A DNA stretch of 64,000 nt. It comes from Cladopsammia gracilis. Taxonomy: Eukaryota > Cnidaria > Anthozoa > Scleractinia > Dendrophylliidae. Position 1 is the first letter of the stretch. Each line of letters starts with the position of its first letter. Below are positions 1 through 11,900 of the stretch, in pieces. A model generated the notes under the pieces. That model worked only from the letters and a program-made list of their open reading frames with translations, ran no database searches and was not told the origin of the DNA. Location: contig JAJGOT010000276.1 in the NCBI GenBank assembly GCA_022457155.1, positions 496,001-560,000 of the forward strand, given 5' to 3'. The position numbers and the translations under genes are program-made.

Positions 1-1408
1 AAACTAGCAATAAAAAACTACAGCGAGGCGGCGACGATTCTTTTGCAAGGAACAGAGAAGCGTGGTTTCGTTATCAACCGTTTGTTTCGGTTTCTTGCGG
101 TTTCGAGTCGCTTCTGATTGGTTGCTGCACAATGGGAAATGTCAAAATTTGGATTTGCACAGTAATCCAATCAAAATTTGATTTTTGAATCTAGGCATTA
201 TTTATTCGAAGAGCAGATTATTGAAACGAATAATGAAATCAAATTTGCAATATGATTTCATTAATTCATTCTTGGGTGGAACGCTTGACTGGTTTTGACT
301 GTAAAACCGGGTTGCCAGTTCGGTGCTGTGATGTGGTAAAAAAATCAGGTTGATATAAAATAACTCATTCTGCTACGAGAAAAGAGCCGAAACTTCGGGC
401 TGAAACATAAATTATTGATGGCAGAAAAATTCCGGTGAATTTCGTGAAAAGGGGCCAGGACCCTTGATTTCAGTGTAGTAAACAAAACAAGTCTCTTAAA
501 GTTGGACAGAATGACCTCACATTTCAAGGCCAGGCTGCTAAATATGGTTAAAAAATGGCGGCATTCAAAACGATTTTTGGGCTACTTTGGACAAGGATTT
601 AATTGGGATTGGAAGCTCTTAAGAAGCTGAAACTTTGGTCAGCATCCCATCTCTATATGTACTTTTCATTAGTGGAAAGAAAAAAGGGTGCCTTCTGGAG
701 TGAACTTCTCCTTTAACTTCCTAGGCTATGATGTTTGGTTACGTTTGCAGTTCTGTAATGGTTCCATCAAATTTTATGAGTCACAACCATAATAATATTT
801 GGTAAGTTACGTGACCGGAACATACATGTAAAAACCCTTAAAACTCAAACATCTCACATTTGTTTTCATGTCAATGGCTTAAGAACATCCTAATAAAAAT
901 GTGTAGCATAGATTTGTTCAAATTCTCGTTATTGAAAATGCTATGACGTCATTAAGGTGTATTTTAATACATTTTCTTTTATAGCTTTCTTTTTTTTTCA
1001 TCTAAACAGTAATTGCATGCTACAGATGTTAAAAAAAAGTTGAATTGCTTATGATTCGTTAAAAAATGGATATTTATCTTTTTCCTTTGAATTTTTGCGC
1101 TTTTTCATGATTACTTATGTGCAGTTAGAGACTGGCACTAGTTGCGCGTGTGCAATGTCGATCCAATGATGTCTTGTGTTCGGTTTCATAGTTCCCTCCA
1201 CGTTATCAGTTTATGGCACGTGAGAAATGCTTGAACCATGAAATGTCCCTAGCAACAACTCTTAAAACTGTAAAGGTTCACCCCCTTTAAACAGCAAGAG
1301 TCTGTTGTATGAGTCTATATGAGTCAAAGTTCGAGTCAAGTTTTAAAAAAATATATATATTTTTCCTTTTTTTTATCTCAATGCCTTTTTATTGTGATTC
1401 TTGTTGTC
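1..1408. other. Intergenic, no gene seen
   Basis: No open frame with recognisable protein features is visible on either strand. The sequence is AT-rich with short homopolymer runs. The short frames here lack domains, good codon structure and splice context. Confidence 0.6.
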
Positions 1409-1411
1409 TAA

Positions 1412-1730
1412 AGGCCGTTTACACAGGCGATTTTTGTGCAATTTTTGTCGCACTTGTCGATGCAATTATTTTTTGTCGCGTCCAAGTTGCTTCTGCAAAT
1501 GCCATGTGTAAACGGGCAGTGATTTCAGTGCGATTTGGGTGCGATTTCTCACGCGATGTCGCAGAGGTTTCAAACATGTTCATGTTCGATGTAACTTGGC
1601 GGCGATTTTTGGGAAATCACAGCAAATCAAAGCAAATGTCACACCCGAATCGCACTGAAAATCGCCGCTGGTTTACACTTGCGATAAAGGTTGCATTGGA
1701 GAGCGCATTAAAAATCGTGTACACAAGCCT
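1412..1730. mobile_element. Harbinger-like MITE, copy A
   Basis: A 319-bp non-coding element with degenerate terminal inverted repeats starting AGGCC(C)GTTTACAC and ending with the complement. It is flanked on both sides by TAA (1409-1411 and 1731-1733). A second, better preserved copy lies at 30488-30820, also flanked by TAA. The 3-bp TWA-type target site and GGCC-rich ends fit the PIF/Harbinger superfamily. The superfamily assignment is inference, because no transposase is present. The open frame running through it (1309-1809) is repeat-derived, not a gene. Confidence 0.75.
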
Positions 1731-2283
1731 TAAAAAAGTTAACTATTTGGCACTGAAAACTGCTCTGAAATCATTTTGCTTTCATCAAGTTGTTTATTTA
1801 CGTTGTTAACATCATCCTTGTTGCTATGGTTCACACCATTTTAGTTTTTATGAAAGACCGAACGATTTTGTCGACCATGTGGTTGAGTTGGGCCTCTGTC
1901 AAATCATACTGAGTCTAAAACAAAACAAATGAATTCAAAAATTGAATTCCCAAGGATGTGTGACACTTATAAACAAGAATTTAAAATAGAAATAAACATA
2001 ATGGAAAATAAAATTAAAATGTTTTGTGAAAGTGTCAAGTTATTTCTTCAATAACGTTTCAGGCTTGGCCCTTCATCAGGTCATCACCGATTAAGATTTA
2101 GATTTGAAGAAAATTGACTATCAGTGGAATGGAGACGAAGTCACTCTGTTGCTGTGGCAATACTGTTTTGTCTGAGAGAAAAGACCTTTATAATTCACCA
2201 CTACAGAAATATCAAGGAGACTGCGTACCGCCCACCCTCTCAATCACAAAAACATGGCGAAATGTACATGTATTATAAGTTAT

Positions 2284-3075
2284 CACAGGGAGCCCATACA
2301 ATCTGTTTGTATAACATAACAACCGTTTGTAATTTTATAGGAAATGTATGGGATTTACCTAAATTTCATATTATAGCAACGTATCGCCAAATGTATGTAC
2401 TGATCAACGCTAAATAAACGTTAAATTACCTTATTTGTTGTGTGTTGTTGTCCTTTTGCCGTAAAAGTGATATTTTGAGCGATTTATTTTTAAGAGAAAG
2501 ACAAGGGTGGAAAGAGATTTTTGAACGGCTCCAGCGCCAAGGCGATTTTTTCACATAAAATCGCATTGCTTGGATTCACACTTCTTCTCGTACCTCTCGA
2601 TCGAAAATCCGTCCAAACGGCCCGGAGCTAGCCGTCGAAGAAAATCAAAATCCCACATTTTCCAAGCGGTCGATATTCATATCATTTTTTCTTGTGCCAG
2701 CCAGAAATCGTCCTGCTGATTGCCTCTTTCTGATTGGTCGCCGTTAAACAATAACCAATTCAAAATACGTACCGAGGGTGGGGAGCCATAAGCATTTTCG
2801 TAAGGTCAAACCGTTTACTCACCAGACTCGGGTCGTGTGAGCAGCGACTACCAGAAGCCCAGAAAAACTTCCGCTCATTGTTCGCGTAGACCAATGAGGT
2901 TGCAAGGTTAAAGATGATTTCACATTTGAATACCGTCGCTTGCAACTACCTGTCCACACGCGTGACAAAAACATGTTCTGCTGGCCAATCAAAATTCAAA
3001 GTTTTGAAAATCAGACTTCAAAGTTTACCCCCCCCCCCCCCCACTTGGGGACGTTTTGGCGCCCCTTACGCAAAT
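2284..3075 (+). repeat. Left long terminal inverted repeat of the 5.5-kb transposon
   Basis: Pairs in reverse complement with 6868-7785 over most of its length. Shared stretches include the outer CACAGGGAGCCC end, the region around 2410-2450, the region 2560-2830 and the inner block 2950-3060. A middle segment (about 2855-2935) does not match its partner arm, whose corresponding segment (about 7000-7165) is longer. A poly-C run of about 17 bases sits at 3030-3046, where the partner has only a short GTGGGTGGG-type sequence. The transposase ATG lies about 40 bp inside, so this arm probably carries its promoter (inference). Confidence 0.75.
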
Positions 3076-3114
3076 GATCGTAGCTGATTTATCCACCGTT
3101 TGGCAACTGAAGAC

Positions 3115-4161
3115 ATGGCGTTTACAATAAATAAGTTTGGCAGGAATTTCAAGCAAGGTGTTCCACTGTCAAGTGATTTGCGAAACCAAGTGATAGAACT
3201 CGCACAACTTCATTCATATAGGGAAGTTGGAAGAAGGCTGCGCGTAGATGCGAAGACAGTATCTAAAGTTGTCGAACAATTCCGAGAGTCCGGGAGTACA
3301 GCTCCAAAACCTTTGAACCACACCAGGACTGCCTCTAAATGTTCTTTTCAAGACTCCATGTTGTTGGAGACTTTGGTACAAACAAAAGGATCATTGTCTT
3401 TGAGAGAATTACGTGACAATTTGGCTATTCATGGAGACTGTGGTGTTTTGTCAACTTCGACAATTTCCAGACATGTTCGAACCAAACTGCCAAGCGGTCA
3501 AAAATACTCCCGTAAAAGATTAGGAAAATGCGCATCTGAGAGATTCACAAATGAAAACTTGGTGTACACTCAGCTCTATCTTGATTACTTGTCAGACAAG
3601 GACCCTGCTACTGTAAAATTTTTTGACGAATCAGGATTTCAACTTCCAGATGCGGGACACAGAAACTTTGGATTTTCGCCCGTTGGTGAAGAATGCGTGG
3701 ATGTTCGTCGTTATCTGTCCACCGCAAACAAAACACTAAACTTTCTGGTTGGTTTAGATGGTGTTAAGTATGCAAACATGTTAGAGGGAGCTTCCAATTC
3801 TTATGGATTTCTTAGATTTTTCTATGAAGCTTCACAAGCAGAAGATTTTGTTACACAACGTCCTGTGTTGGAAGTTGATGACATTATTGTTGTCGATAAC
3901 TTAGCTGCACATCACGGTGAAGCTGAATGAGCACTGAGAGATTTTTTTAATGACATAGGAATTGAACTCTTGTTTCTCCCAGTCTATTCACCAGAACTTA
4001 ACCCAGTGGAAGAAGTTTTTTCAAAGTTGAAATACTTGTTAAAGTACAGGTACCAAGACTCTGTGTTTGAAAATTTAGAATATGCAGTGTTACAAGCGGT
4101 TGGGGATATAACAGCAGCCGACCTGTATGGATACTACAGGCATGCAGGATATCTGATCTGA
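3115..4161 (+). pseudogene. IS630/Tc1-like DDE transposase, broken by one stop
   Basis: The frame from ATG 3115 encodes an N-terminal helix-turn-helix region (about residues 15-58, with REVGRRLRVDAKTVSKVV), a linker, and a DDE_3-type catalytic domain. The three acidic positions are visible: FDESGF (about Asp171), VVDNLAAHH (about Asp261) and SPELNPVEEVF (Glu about 38 positions further, DD37E spacing counting the stop). A single in-frame TGA at 3928-3930 separates the second and third catalytic motifs. Reading continues in the same frame to TGA 4159-4161, so one point mutation, not a frameshift, breaks a gene of about 348 codons. An upstream in-frame TTG at 3100 could extend the frame, but ATG 3115 is the likely start. 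The family is well established for cut-and-paste transposition. Activity of this copy is unlikely. Confidence 0.85.
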
Positions 4162-5529
4162 AGTCATGGTTTCATCTATTTCAAGCTGGCTCTGAAAGAA
4201 AAACTTTCGTGCTTTTTGTTCGGGCACTAGATGAAAGCTCAGCCATGAACCATTTTAGTGTTTTCTGAGTTTTGGGTTTTTGCCGGAAATTTCCAAAGAT
4301 CAGAACAAGCTTGAAACTGAAAACAGACACCATTGTTTATCATCTCCGTCCACTTCCACCCGTAGTGGTTTCTGTTGTGTTGAAATCCTTTTCAAAACTC
4401 ACCATGTGATAAGTGGCATAAACCCCGGCAAACATTGGAAAAGCCTATTTACGTGAAGTTTGAATGGCTTAGTACATGGTTTAGTACATGGTTTAGTTCC
4501 TGGTTGTCGCAAGTTTTAACATTTTGTTAAACCATTGTCATTATCCATGTTGAACTTTATAGACCGGCAAAATTTAAATGCAAAAACATGTTTTTGAAGA
4601 GGAAATTATACAAAAGGTACAGTGAGGACACTTGAACTTGAACATGCGAAAGGTAAAAGTGTGAAAACTGAAAGTGCATGTCAGTATGTTTATGGTGCAA
4701 AGATGAATGGGTAGTTATGTTGACATGCTTGTATTCTTCAAGATAAAAAAAAGTTGAAAGGAAAAACTACACAGTTCTATAAAAAATAAAATAAAAAATA
4801 AGTTCTGTTAAAAAATCTTGGCTAATGCGGTACCTGTGGCTTCAGATTTTGTCTTGCATATCTAAGTCTAATACGGAAATAACGAATTCAAGCAAACTTC
4901 AAACCTTAAAAACCCTTTTAGACTCGACGTTTGAACATTTCGAAGGTCACATTTTTAGCAAATTTGAAATCTACAGCCAACACTTTTTGTGGTTATGGGC
5001 TTTATGTTTTTTTTTAAATTTATTTTATTTTATCATTGCCCCTGAAGAAAAAATCACACAAACATCGTACGCGGAAGAAATTACAAACAGAGTTCTCTGA
5101 ATAACTCGAGTGAAACTCCGGCAATCTTAACCGTTGTATTCGTAGCAAGTGTTTCCATGAAACTTGAACAAAACTAGGGAAACACGAAGAAGGAAACCTC
5201 GGCGTTGTTCTTTGCTTCAAAAACCCAAACAAACAAACAAAACCAAAAACATGGAACCGCTTGCCATGCAGGCAGGTAAACTAAAATTCTCTCGAACCTT
5301 TTTAACAGCACGTCGAACATACTAACAGTGAACTTCTAGCAAGTAAGATGTAAACTTATTAAGTTTCCGCAATGTTCTAACTTAATCCAACAATCAATGT
5401 GCAACAACAACGAGAACAGAATGCAAAAAACCGTGAAGCATGGCTTACTGCGTAAAAAAAGTGATCAGAACAAAACTACTTAACAGAGTCAAGTGCTCAC
5501 AAGATTGACTTCGCATCTTCCATTATATA
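4162..5529. other. Transposon interior between convergent ORFs, no gene seen
   Basis: AT-rich sequence between the 3' ends of the two transposon ORFs. It contains a small direct repeat of an 11-bp TTAGTACATGG-like unit near 4468-4502. The 91-codon frame at 4825-5100 has one hydrophobic stretch but no recognisable domain or start context, and it is probably chance. Confidence 0.5.
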
Positions 5530-6783
5530 TTACTTTGAGCATCTATCTTGAATAGAGAGAAGAATATCTGCTGCCTCTTTCGCCTCCTCACATCTTTCAG
5601 TAGCATGCATTGGATTTGGAGCTAACGGCGGGTCATCAGTCAGTGACAATCTAGTTGCCATTGAGATCTGCTCGTCCTCTTCTTCCCTAGATGTTGGAAG
5701 CAGGTTGTCAAAGCCCAAACTCCTTTCCACTCTGTTCGATCGTCCTGCTTGGTAAGGAAAAGTAATTCCAAAGCTTGTCAGTGCGTTATGCTATGCAGGC
5801 TGCTTGCGCGGGTTTTCTGAGCTCACATGTGATGGAATGGAGATGCAAAGGCGCCGTTCATCTTCAAGATGTTTTCGTTGACTAATTATAGATTTCACAA
5901 CTTCGTGTCTCGGCGGACCAACGCTCTTTAACGATTTCTTCACATAAGCTATATCTTGCTGAAGCTTTAACCAGTTTTTAGAATTGTTTTGAACGTATTC
6001 ATGGGGGAACTCTTCAAGCAATGTTTCCTCTACGTGTTTACTCAAAGAGCTATTTACTCGAGAGAACGCCGCTTCCCGTCCTTTCAAATCCAGTTCTTTT
6101 TTCACGGCGGCCGTTTCTAATGCTGCTATTTCCCTTTTTTTGTCCTGAAACTCCTGTTTTTCATCTGGATGCCTACTCAACTCTCCACAGAAAAACACTG
6201 ATTCACATTTTGCCATTCGGCAGGTGCGAACTGTGTGATTTCTTTCATGACAATTACTACAGCGTTGCCCGGTATTTCCGAGCGCAGAAGCGGCGTCTCT
6301 TATTTTGGCAGAGGTTTCTTCAAGTTCTTTTCTTTTAGCGCTTGCTTCCTCACGTTTGAATTCTAACTCTTGCCTCTTTTCCTCGATGAACCTTTCAGAT
6401 GGGCTAAGTAACTGACGCCTGCTTTTCGAAATAGAAACGTCGCTCGTTTTCGGCACTCGATACTCGTCCGCATCATGATTTGAGCCCAAGGTAGAGACTT
6501 TCTTCCGTGCAGGAGATTTCAAATTGGACTCAGGGCTTTGCAACTGCTGTGTTGACGTTGTATGACGCTTCAAGCCGCTTTTTACTCTCTCAGGTGTTCT
6601 TAGCCGAGCAATCATGTTCATGACTAGGCTTTTGTGGCCTTCAGGGAGAAAATGTAGATCTTCTGTCAGATACCGCACAGACAATGTTGAGGTGAACCCT
6701 TTCCTCCTTAACTCCCCTGAATATTGTAAAAGATCACAGTCGATATCCAACAGAAATTCCTCGATTGATTTCCTGTCGTTCAT
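5530..6783 (-). pseudogene. Transposon accessory ORF: SAM-like domain, zinc knuckle, coiled coil; one stop
   Basis: Read on -, from ATG 6781-6783. A short globular start (about residues 1-60, with LTEDLHFLPEGHKSLVMNMI) resembles a SAM domain. A basic/serine-rich linker and a charged helix follow. Next comes a perfect CX2CX4HX4C zinc knuckle (CSNCHERNHTVRTC, about residues 175-188), then a long charged coiled-coil region. An in-frame TAG at 5791-5793 interrupts it, and the same frame continues to TAA 5530-5532 with a plausible acidic tail, giving about 417 codons in total. The open frame also extends upstream to an ATG at 6988-6990 inside the terminal repeat, but the 6783 start just inside the repeat mirrors the transposase layout. 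A DNA- or RNA-binding accessory role in transposition is inference. I do not recognise a named gene. Confidence 0.65.
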
Positions 6784-6867
6784 TGTAATTTTCAAAACTA
6801 CAAAAGACAAAATTCCCGTACAAGTTGGATAATAGAAGAGACTGACTTTGCTTCCCTTCAAGTGTTT

Positions 6868-7785
6868 GCGTAAATGGCGCCAAACGTCCCCAAGTGGGTG
6901 GGTAAACTTTGAAGTTTGATTATCAAAACTTTGAATTTTGATTGGCCAGCAGAACATGTTTTTGTCACGCGTGTGGACAGGTAGTTGCAAGCGACAGTAT
7001 TTGCAATTTTATAAATACAGAACAGTTAAATCTGGATCAGGGAAAGAAAATGTTGTCCACGCTCAAATCAAATGACGAAGGAAACATCGTTAAGAAGAGG
7101 AAACTCGGAACAAATTCTTACCAGATATTGATGTCTGTTAAAGCTTGGTAAGTTAACTTTTTCCCGAGTCACATGACCCGAGTCTGGTGAGTAAATGGTT
7201 CGACCTTAAGAAAATGCCTATGGCTCCCCACCCTCGGTACGTATTTTGAATCGGTTATTGTTTAACGGCGACCAATCAGAAAGAGGCAATCAGCAGGACG
7301 GTTTCTGGCTGGCACAGGAAAAAATGATACGAATATCGACCGCTTGGAAAGTGTGGGATTTTGATTTTCTTCGACAGCTAGCTCCGGGCCGTTTGGACGG
7401 ATTTTTGATCGAGAGGTACGAGAAGAAGCATGAATCTTTGGGCCTTTCTGTTGCGTGGTTTGAAAGCCGAGCGATGCGATTTTATGTGAAAAAATTGCCT
7501 CGGCGCTGGAGCCATTCAAAAATCTCTTTCCACCCTTGTCTTTCTCTTAGACGTACAGTCAATGTCGAACTCAGAATCCTTCAAAATCGCTCAAAATATC
7601 ACTTTTACGGCAAAAGGACGACAACACACAACAAATAAGGTAATTTAACGTTTATTTGGCGTTGATCAGTACATACATTTGGCGATACGTCGTTATAATA
7701 TGAAATTTAGGTAAATCCCATACATTTCCTATAAAATTACAAACGGTCATTGTGTTACACAAACAGATTGTATGGGCTCCCTGTG
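6868..7785 (-). repeat. Right long terminal inverted repeat of the 5.5-kb transposon
   Basis: Reverse complement of 2284-3075 with scattered substitutions and one substituted block (about 7000-7165) absent from the left arm. The outer end GGGCTCCCTGTG at 7774-7785 abuts the target duplication AAGTTAT. Apparent open frames crossing this arm on both strands (for example 7246-7638 and 7262-7519) are repeat sequence, not genes. Confidence 0.75.
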
Positions 7786-8099
7786 AAGTTATAAGCAGAC
7801 TATTGATGTTAAAAAGAATGAAATTGAAACTAGTTAACTTACCACGTTACAACAAATGTCCTCCTTAAGTTGACTGTCGAAGCAGTTTGTTTTCTTTTCG
7901 CATTCCATTCCTGATGGTTGCCTGATGACATATAAGAACAGTCACGTTAACACAATTGTTGGGTAACACTTTTACAAATAATTAATGAAGGTATCCCACT
8001 AAATACTTATGGTGCTCAACACCGGTCTTCGTAACATGAAGTGAATAGGAGCTTAAAACTATAATATCCTATGAACAGGGGGCACAGGGTGAAAATAAA

Positions 8100-8500
8100 T
8101 TAGCGAGCGGAGCTACAACCCTGGCCAATACTCTTGGGACACTTACCCAAAAAAACGCCACGACATGACGCAGTCCCCTTTCCCCCTCCCCCCCCCCTCC
8201 CTAGTGCAATGTTGATCTTACCGGTTCAAAATTCTTTTCATGGCAATCAACATTGCTCTGGGGGGGGGGGGGGGGACTGAAATAGCACGTGATAACAAGA
8301 TTGAGATATATACTACGTAGTAGGATAACAATATATTCGCGAAGCGTATTTTTGCGTGCAATTTCGGTGAGTGTCCCAAGAAGTATTGGCCAGGGTTGTA
8401 GTCTTATTGCCGCCTTTTGCCCTCCCAATCCACCTCCCCCTCCCCTGCTCCGCTCCGCTCCCCCTCCTCTCCCCCTACCCCGCTCAGCTCCCTGATCCCC
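8100..8500. repeat. Fold-back (inverted) repeat with poly-G/poly-C tracts
   Basis: The sequence at 8113-8145 (ctacaaccctggccaatact...) recurs in reverse complement at 8367-8401. Nested inside is a second inverted pair around 8206-8260 (gcaatgttgat / atcaacattgc). C-rich (8178-8200) and G-rich (8262-8275) runs lie in the arms, and a CCGCTCCGCTCC-type purine/pyrimidine tract follows at 8440-8490. This looks like a non-autonomous fold-back element. Exact ends and target duplication are unclear. Frames rich in proline or glycine here are products of the C/G tracts. Confidence 0.55.
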
Positions 8501-8541
8501 TTTTATCAAACACGAGAAACAGTGTTTCATCAGGATATTAA

Positions 8542-8674
8542 AGGCCCACTGTCACCCAGTCGGCTTTGCAGTCGTTTGTTTTTGTTTTCAAATGACGAGC
8601 TCGCTCGTGATTGGCTCTTTCTGGAATTTTCGACTGCGTTAAATTCGCAATGCATTTTGGGTGACAGTGGGCCT
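8542..8674. mobile_element. 133-bp MITE with TTAA target site
   Basis: Near-perfect terminal inverted repeats, AGGCCCACTGTCACCCA and its complement, about 17 bp inside flanking TTAA on both sides (8538-8541 and 8675-8678). No coding capacity. TTAA duplications are typical of piggyBac and Kolobok superfamilies. The choice between them cannot be made from this copy alone. Confidence 0.8.
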
Positions 8675-8842
8675 TTAAAATACTGTGTAACCCCTACAAT
8701 GTACCAGAAGCCTATTTTGTGGGTGTGGCTCGCAATCATTGTTACCCCTAAGGGGTACTAATTCTTTCTGACAAGTTGTTCCTGTCAGCATACTTTTTTA
8801 ACTTAATAACCTGAAAGGTATCAGAATCTTAATGACTCTGAA

Positions 8843-8908
8843 TACAATGATGATGATGACGATGACAATAATGACGATGACGATGGTGATGATGACGATG
8901 ATGATGTC
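8843..8908. repeat. GATGAC/GAT microsatellite
   Basis: Interrupted tandem array of GAT and GAC triplets. It produces artefactual methionine/threonine-rich frames on + and isoleucine/valine-rich frames on -. Confidence 0.8.
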
Positions 8909-11900
8909 CGTTATTTTTATATGGGAGTCCATACCCCCTCCCTCCCCTTCCTCCTTATGGACACTTCTCCGATCACAGACACTTGGCTTCATCTCCTATG
9001 TGTCCGTATTCATCAATACACCTGGATGGATGATGGGAAAATCTGAGAAAAAGCGTGTGAGCAAGTCACACTTGGTTATGGTTTTACCCATGGGCCGTTT
9101 TCATAGTGCATTGCACGAGTTTTTTAACCAATGACAAGGAAGGCAACGCGCACACAAATTAGTTTCGACGCTCGATTGAAATACATCCTAACTTTCGATG
9201 GTGCCTGAAGTCCTCTCTATTTTGACTTTCATGACAAAGGAAAAAGGGAAGGCCTACTGTCCAAGGGAATAAAGAGATTAGTTTCTAATGAAACTGTGAT
9301 GCTAAGTCGAAAATTTGGATTGATCAACTGAGGGCTAAACTCCAGAATACAGGACCACTTATTTGCATCTCATCGAATAACGAAAGTGCCTATTGTATTA
9401 TTCCTCGTTCTACAAAGAGTTCTGACACGTGTAAATGATGTGGACCAAAGTGGCCCTGCATTCTGTATTTGCTCCCAACTGAGTTGTAAGGTAAATTGGC
9501 CACCGTGAAGATCTTCAAAAGCTCACGTTTCGAGCGTTACTTCTTTGTCAGAGCAAATCCAAGGGTACCGATCGATGTATTACTTAATTACTATGTGAGG
9601 TCCAAACAGGCTAATAATTCCCTCTCCTTATTTCCAATCCACCCCAAAACACCCTCAATCAAAATAACGTAGTAACAGCAAGTTTCACAGATTTGTGACA
9701 TAACAAAGTAGTACAAATGAAACTAATTAGCATACCTCTTTGCAAAGAAATTCATCTTTAGGAACCATATTACATTCTTGATATTCTCATTTTCTCACTT
9801 GTTTCCTGGTATTAGCCTGGAGAGAGGCACGAATAGTGTAAACACACGTTAGGTGACACGAAAATGCAGTCTCACTTTCACAAACAATACCTAATAGAGG
9901 TATCCCGATTCCGATGCAAAGAAAATTAAATTCACACTTAAACATTTCATTTAAAACTAGAAATAAGTGTCTCGCAGAACATCGAGGGAGGATGCACTGC
10001 AAAATTTTAGCGATGTGGGAGGGAGAGATGGAATTTCTGATTTGACTGGAGAGGTTGGGTTGCATGCGGGAAATGGCCCCGAAATTTAAAGTTGAGACAT
10101 TCTCGTTCCTAGTCGCTTCCATTTAGCTTGTACTTAGTGTTTTGTCTTCCTAAATTATAATAAATGGGAACTGGTACTGGTCAGTTTTGGGTTTTGAGCT
10201 GTGGGTCACTGTAACTGCTATGGGACTGGGTACCAAAAGATCCTAGGGCCCTTCTTTCCACCCCCCCCCCCCCCCCCAGCTATCTTCATTAATTACTTGG
10301 GCGGAGAGCCCAAGTTATAAAATGCAGTTTGGTAGTGCACGAATTTGCAATTGGGCTCTAATGCGCGTGCGTCAAACTCAGTCAAGCGTAACAAGAAGAA
10401 TACTGGTCAGCTGGCGTCTCAGCTAGCTTCAACGCTTTCTTCATATGCTCGCCGGCGAAAATTAAATTCTAGTGGCAGATAAATTCTGATATCTTGATCG
10501 CTTACTCCTTAGCCGTTATTCAGTCTTTAATTCAATTGAATCCATGGAATATTATTCGAGTTATGAATTCTCAAATGTACATGTACATCTTTAGACTCTT
10601 TAGAATGGAACGGTCGGATTTATGACAATTTCCCATCCGAGCGCTAAAACGGGCGGACAAATCATCACTTATATAAAATCGTCCATTACAAAAATACAGT
10701 TTCAAACGACTAGTTCTTCTAGATATAACAATAAAATAACTTTCGCACTACATCGAGAAAGGTGCAACAAGAAAGAACAATTTCTTCACGGCAGATTTTG
10801 ATTACGTGCTAGGCAACGAGATCTGCCAACAGATCGAATTTCATTTGAAGGTCTGAACAATTATTTTGAACGGCTTGCAGTGAACGGCAGAAACAGAACA
10901 AAAATTTCGAACGGCCGGCTGTGAACGGCTATGGAAAAATTTCCAGTGGAGTGAGTTTTCAGTCAGAAAGCGAACGAAACCAAAATAGGTCATTTATGTA
11001 AACAAGGGCCCCAAGTGCCAGCGTCACGCAAAATTCATGTTTAAAATTCTTTCTGAACTTCATGTTTACCAATTGTGAAGATAAATCTTGAATGAAACCA
11101 AATATAATAATCGATGTCATACAGCGGGGAAAGGTACGTAGCAGAAAAGACAGAAAACAAATTTAGCCCTTTTATTAAAGTTTGTTGTAGTTGTCAGGAA
11201 AAAGTGCACTGAATTTGCATATGTCAAAAGGGTAATTTGAAACCTGAATACAGAATATGCGCTGCCATGAATTCTCTGTTTTCCTTGCAGTTTCGCTGGC
11301 CACAATTAAGCTTTTCCAAATTCTACAAGCGTTAAATATAATCCTTGCACCCGCACTTCACGTAAGTCTTCACGTGTTCCACTTTACAAATGTGCACCAA
11401 CAGTCACGACATACAAGACTATCCCAATACTCAGTGCACTCCCTATCGTCAAACCCTAAACTGACGTGCATGAAGATTTTCCAAGATATTTTCATTCCAA
11501 TATGCCTAATACAACGACGCCCAAGTATACGCTCCCACAGCGTCTTGTTTTTGTCAGAAAGAAAATTGGTCTGAAAGTGGATGTATAGTACTGTTGCGGA
11601 CATGGGTCCAGGACAATAATTAAGCTTATGCAGTACTGTTCTGTTTCATTACAAATTCAAAACTGTAGACAGAAATTCTCCTTTAAAAATGGAGTCAAAT
11701 CTAGCGGAAATCGCGGGATTTTGTTCCAGTTAACGGGAATTCGAGTTAACCGAGTTCGAGTTAGCGAGATGTAGTTATATACTGGGCGAGCTGATAACAC
11801 GCACGAGCGAGGAATTGGGACCTTCGATCAGGCGCGATTAGCTCACGGTCGGTCGACTATCCAGAAATGAGGCTTCTGGCAGTCTAAATACACTTTGCTA

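Larger units (their letters stand above)
2284..7785. mobile_element. 5.5-kb DNA transposon with long TIRs and two ORFs
   Basis: The element starts CACAGGGAGCCC and ends with the complement, GGGCTCCCTGTG. It is bounded by a 7-bp direct repeat, AAGTTAT, at 2277-2283 and 7786-7792. Terminal inverted repeats of about 0.8 kb (left, to about 3075) and 0.9 kb (right, from about 6868) flank an interior with two convergent ORFs. A DDE transposase on + starts about 40 bp inside the left repeat. A SAM-like/zinc-knuckle protein on - starts about 85 bp inside the right repeat. Both ORFs carry one in-frame stop, so the copy looks non-autonomous. The transposase is IS630/Tc1-like, a group that normally duplicates TA, so the 7-bp duplication is unexpected and the superfamily is left open. 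Confidence 0.8.

Noticed and set aside
7246..7638. 130-codon frame on + in the right arm of the transposon
   Set aside because: It lies wholly inside the terminal inverted repeat. The left arm's equivalent is interrupted, and no domain is visible.
9787..10122. 111-codon frame on -
   Set aside because: No domain, no clear initiation or splice context, and no second copy to show constraint. Length is within chance for this composition.
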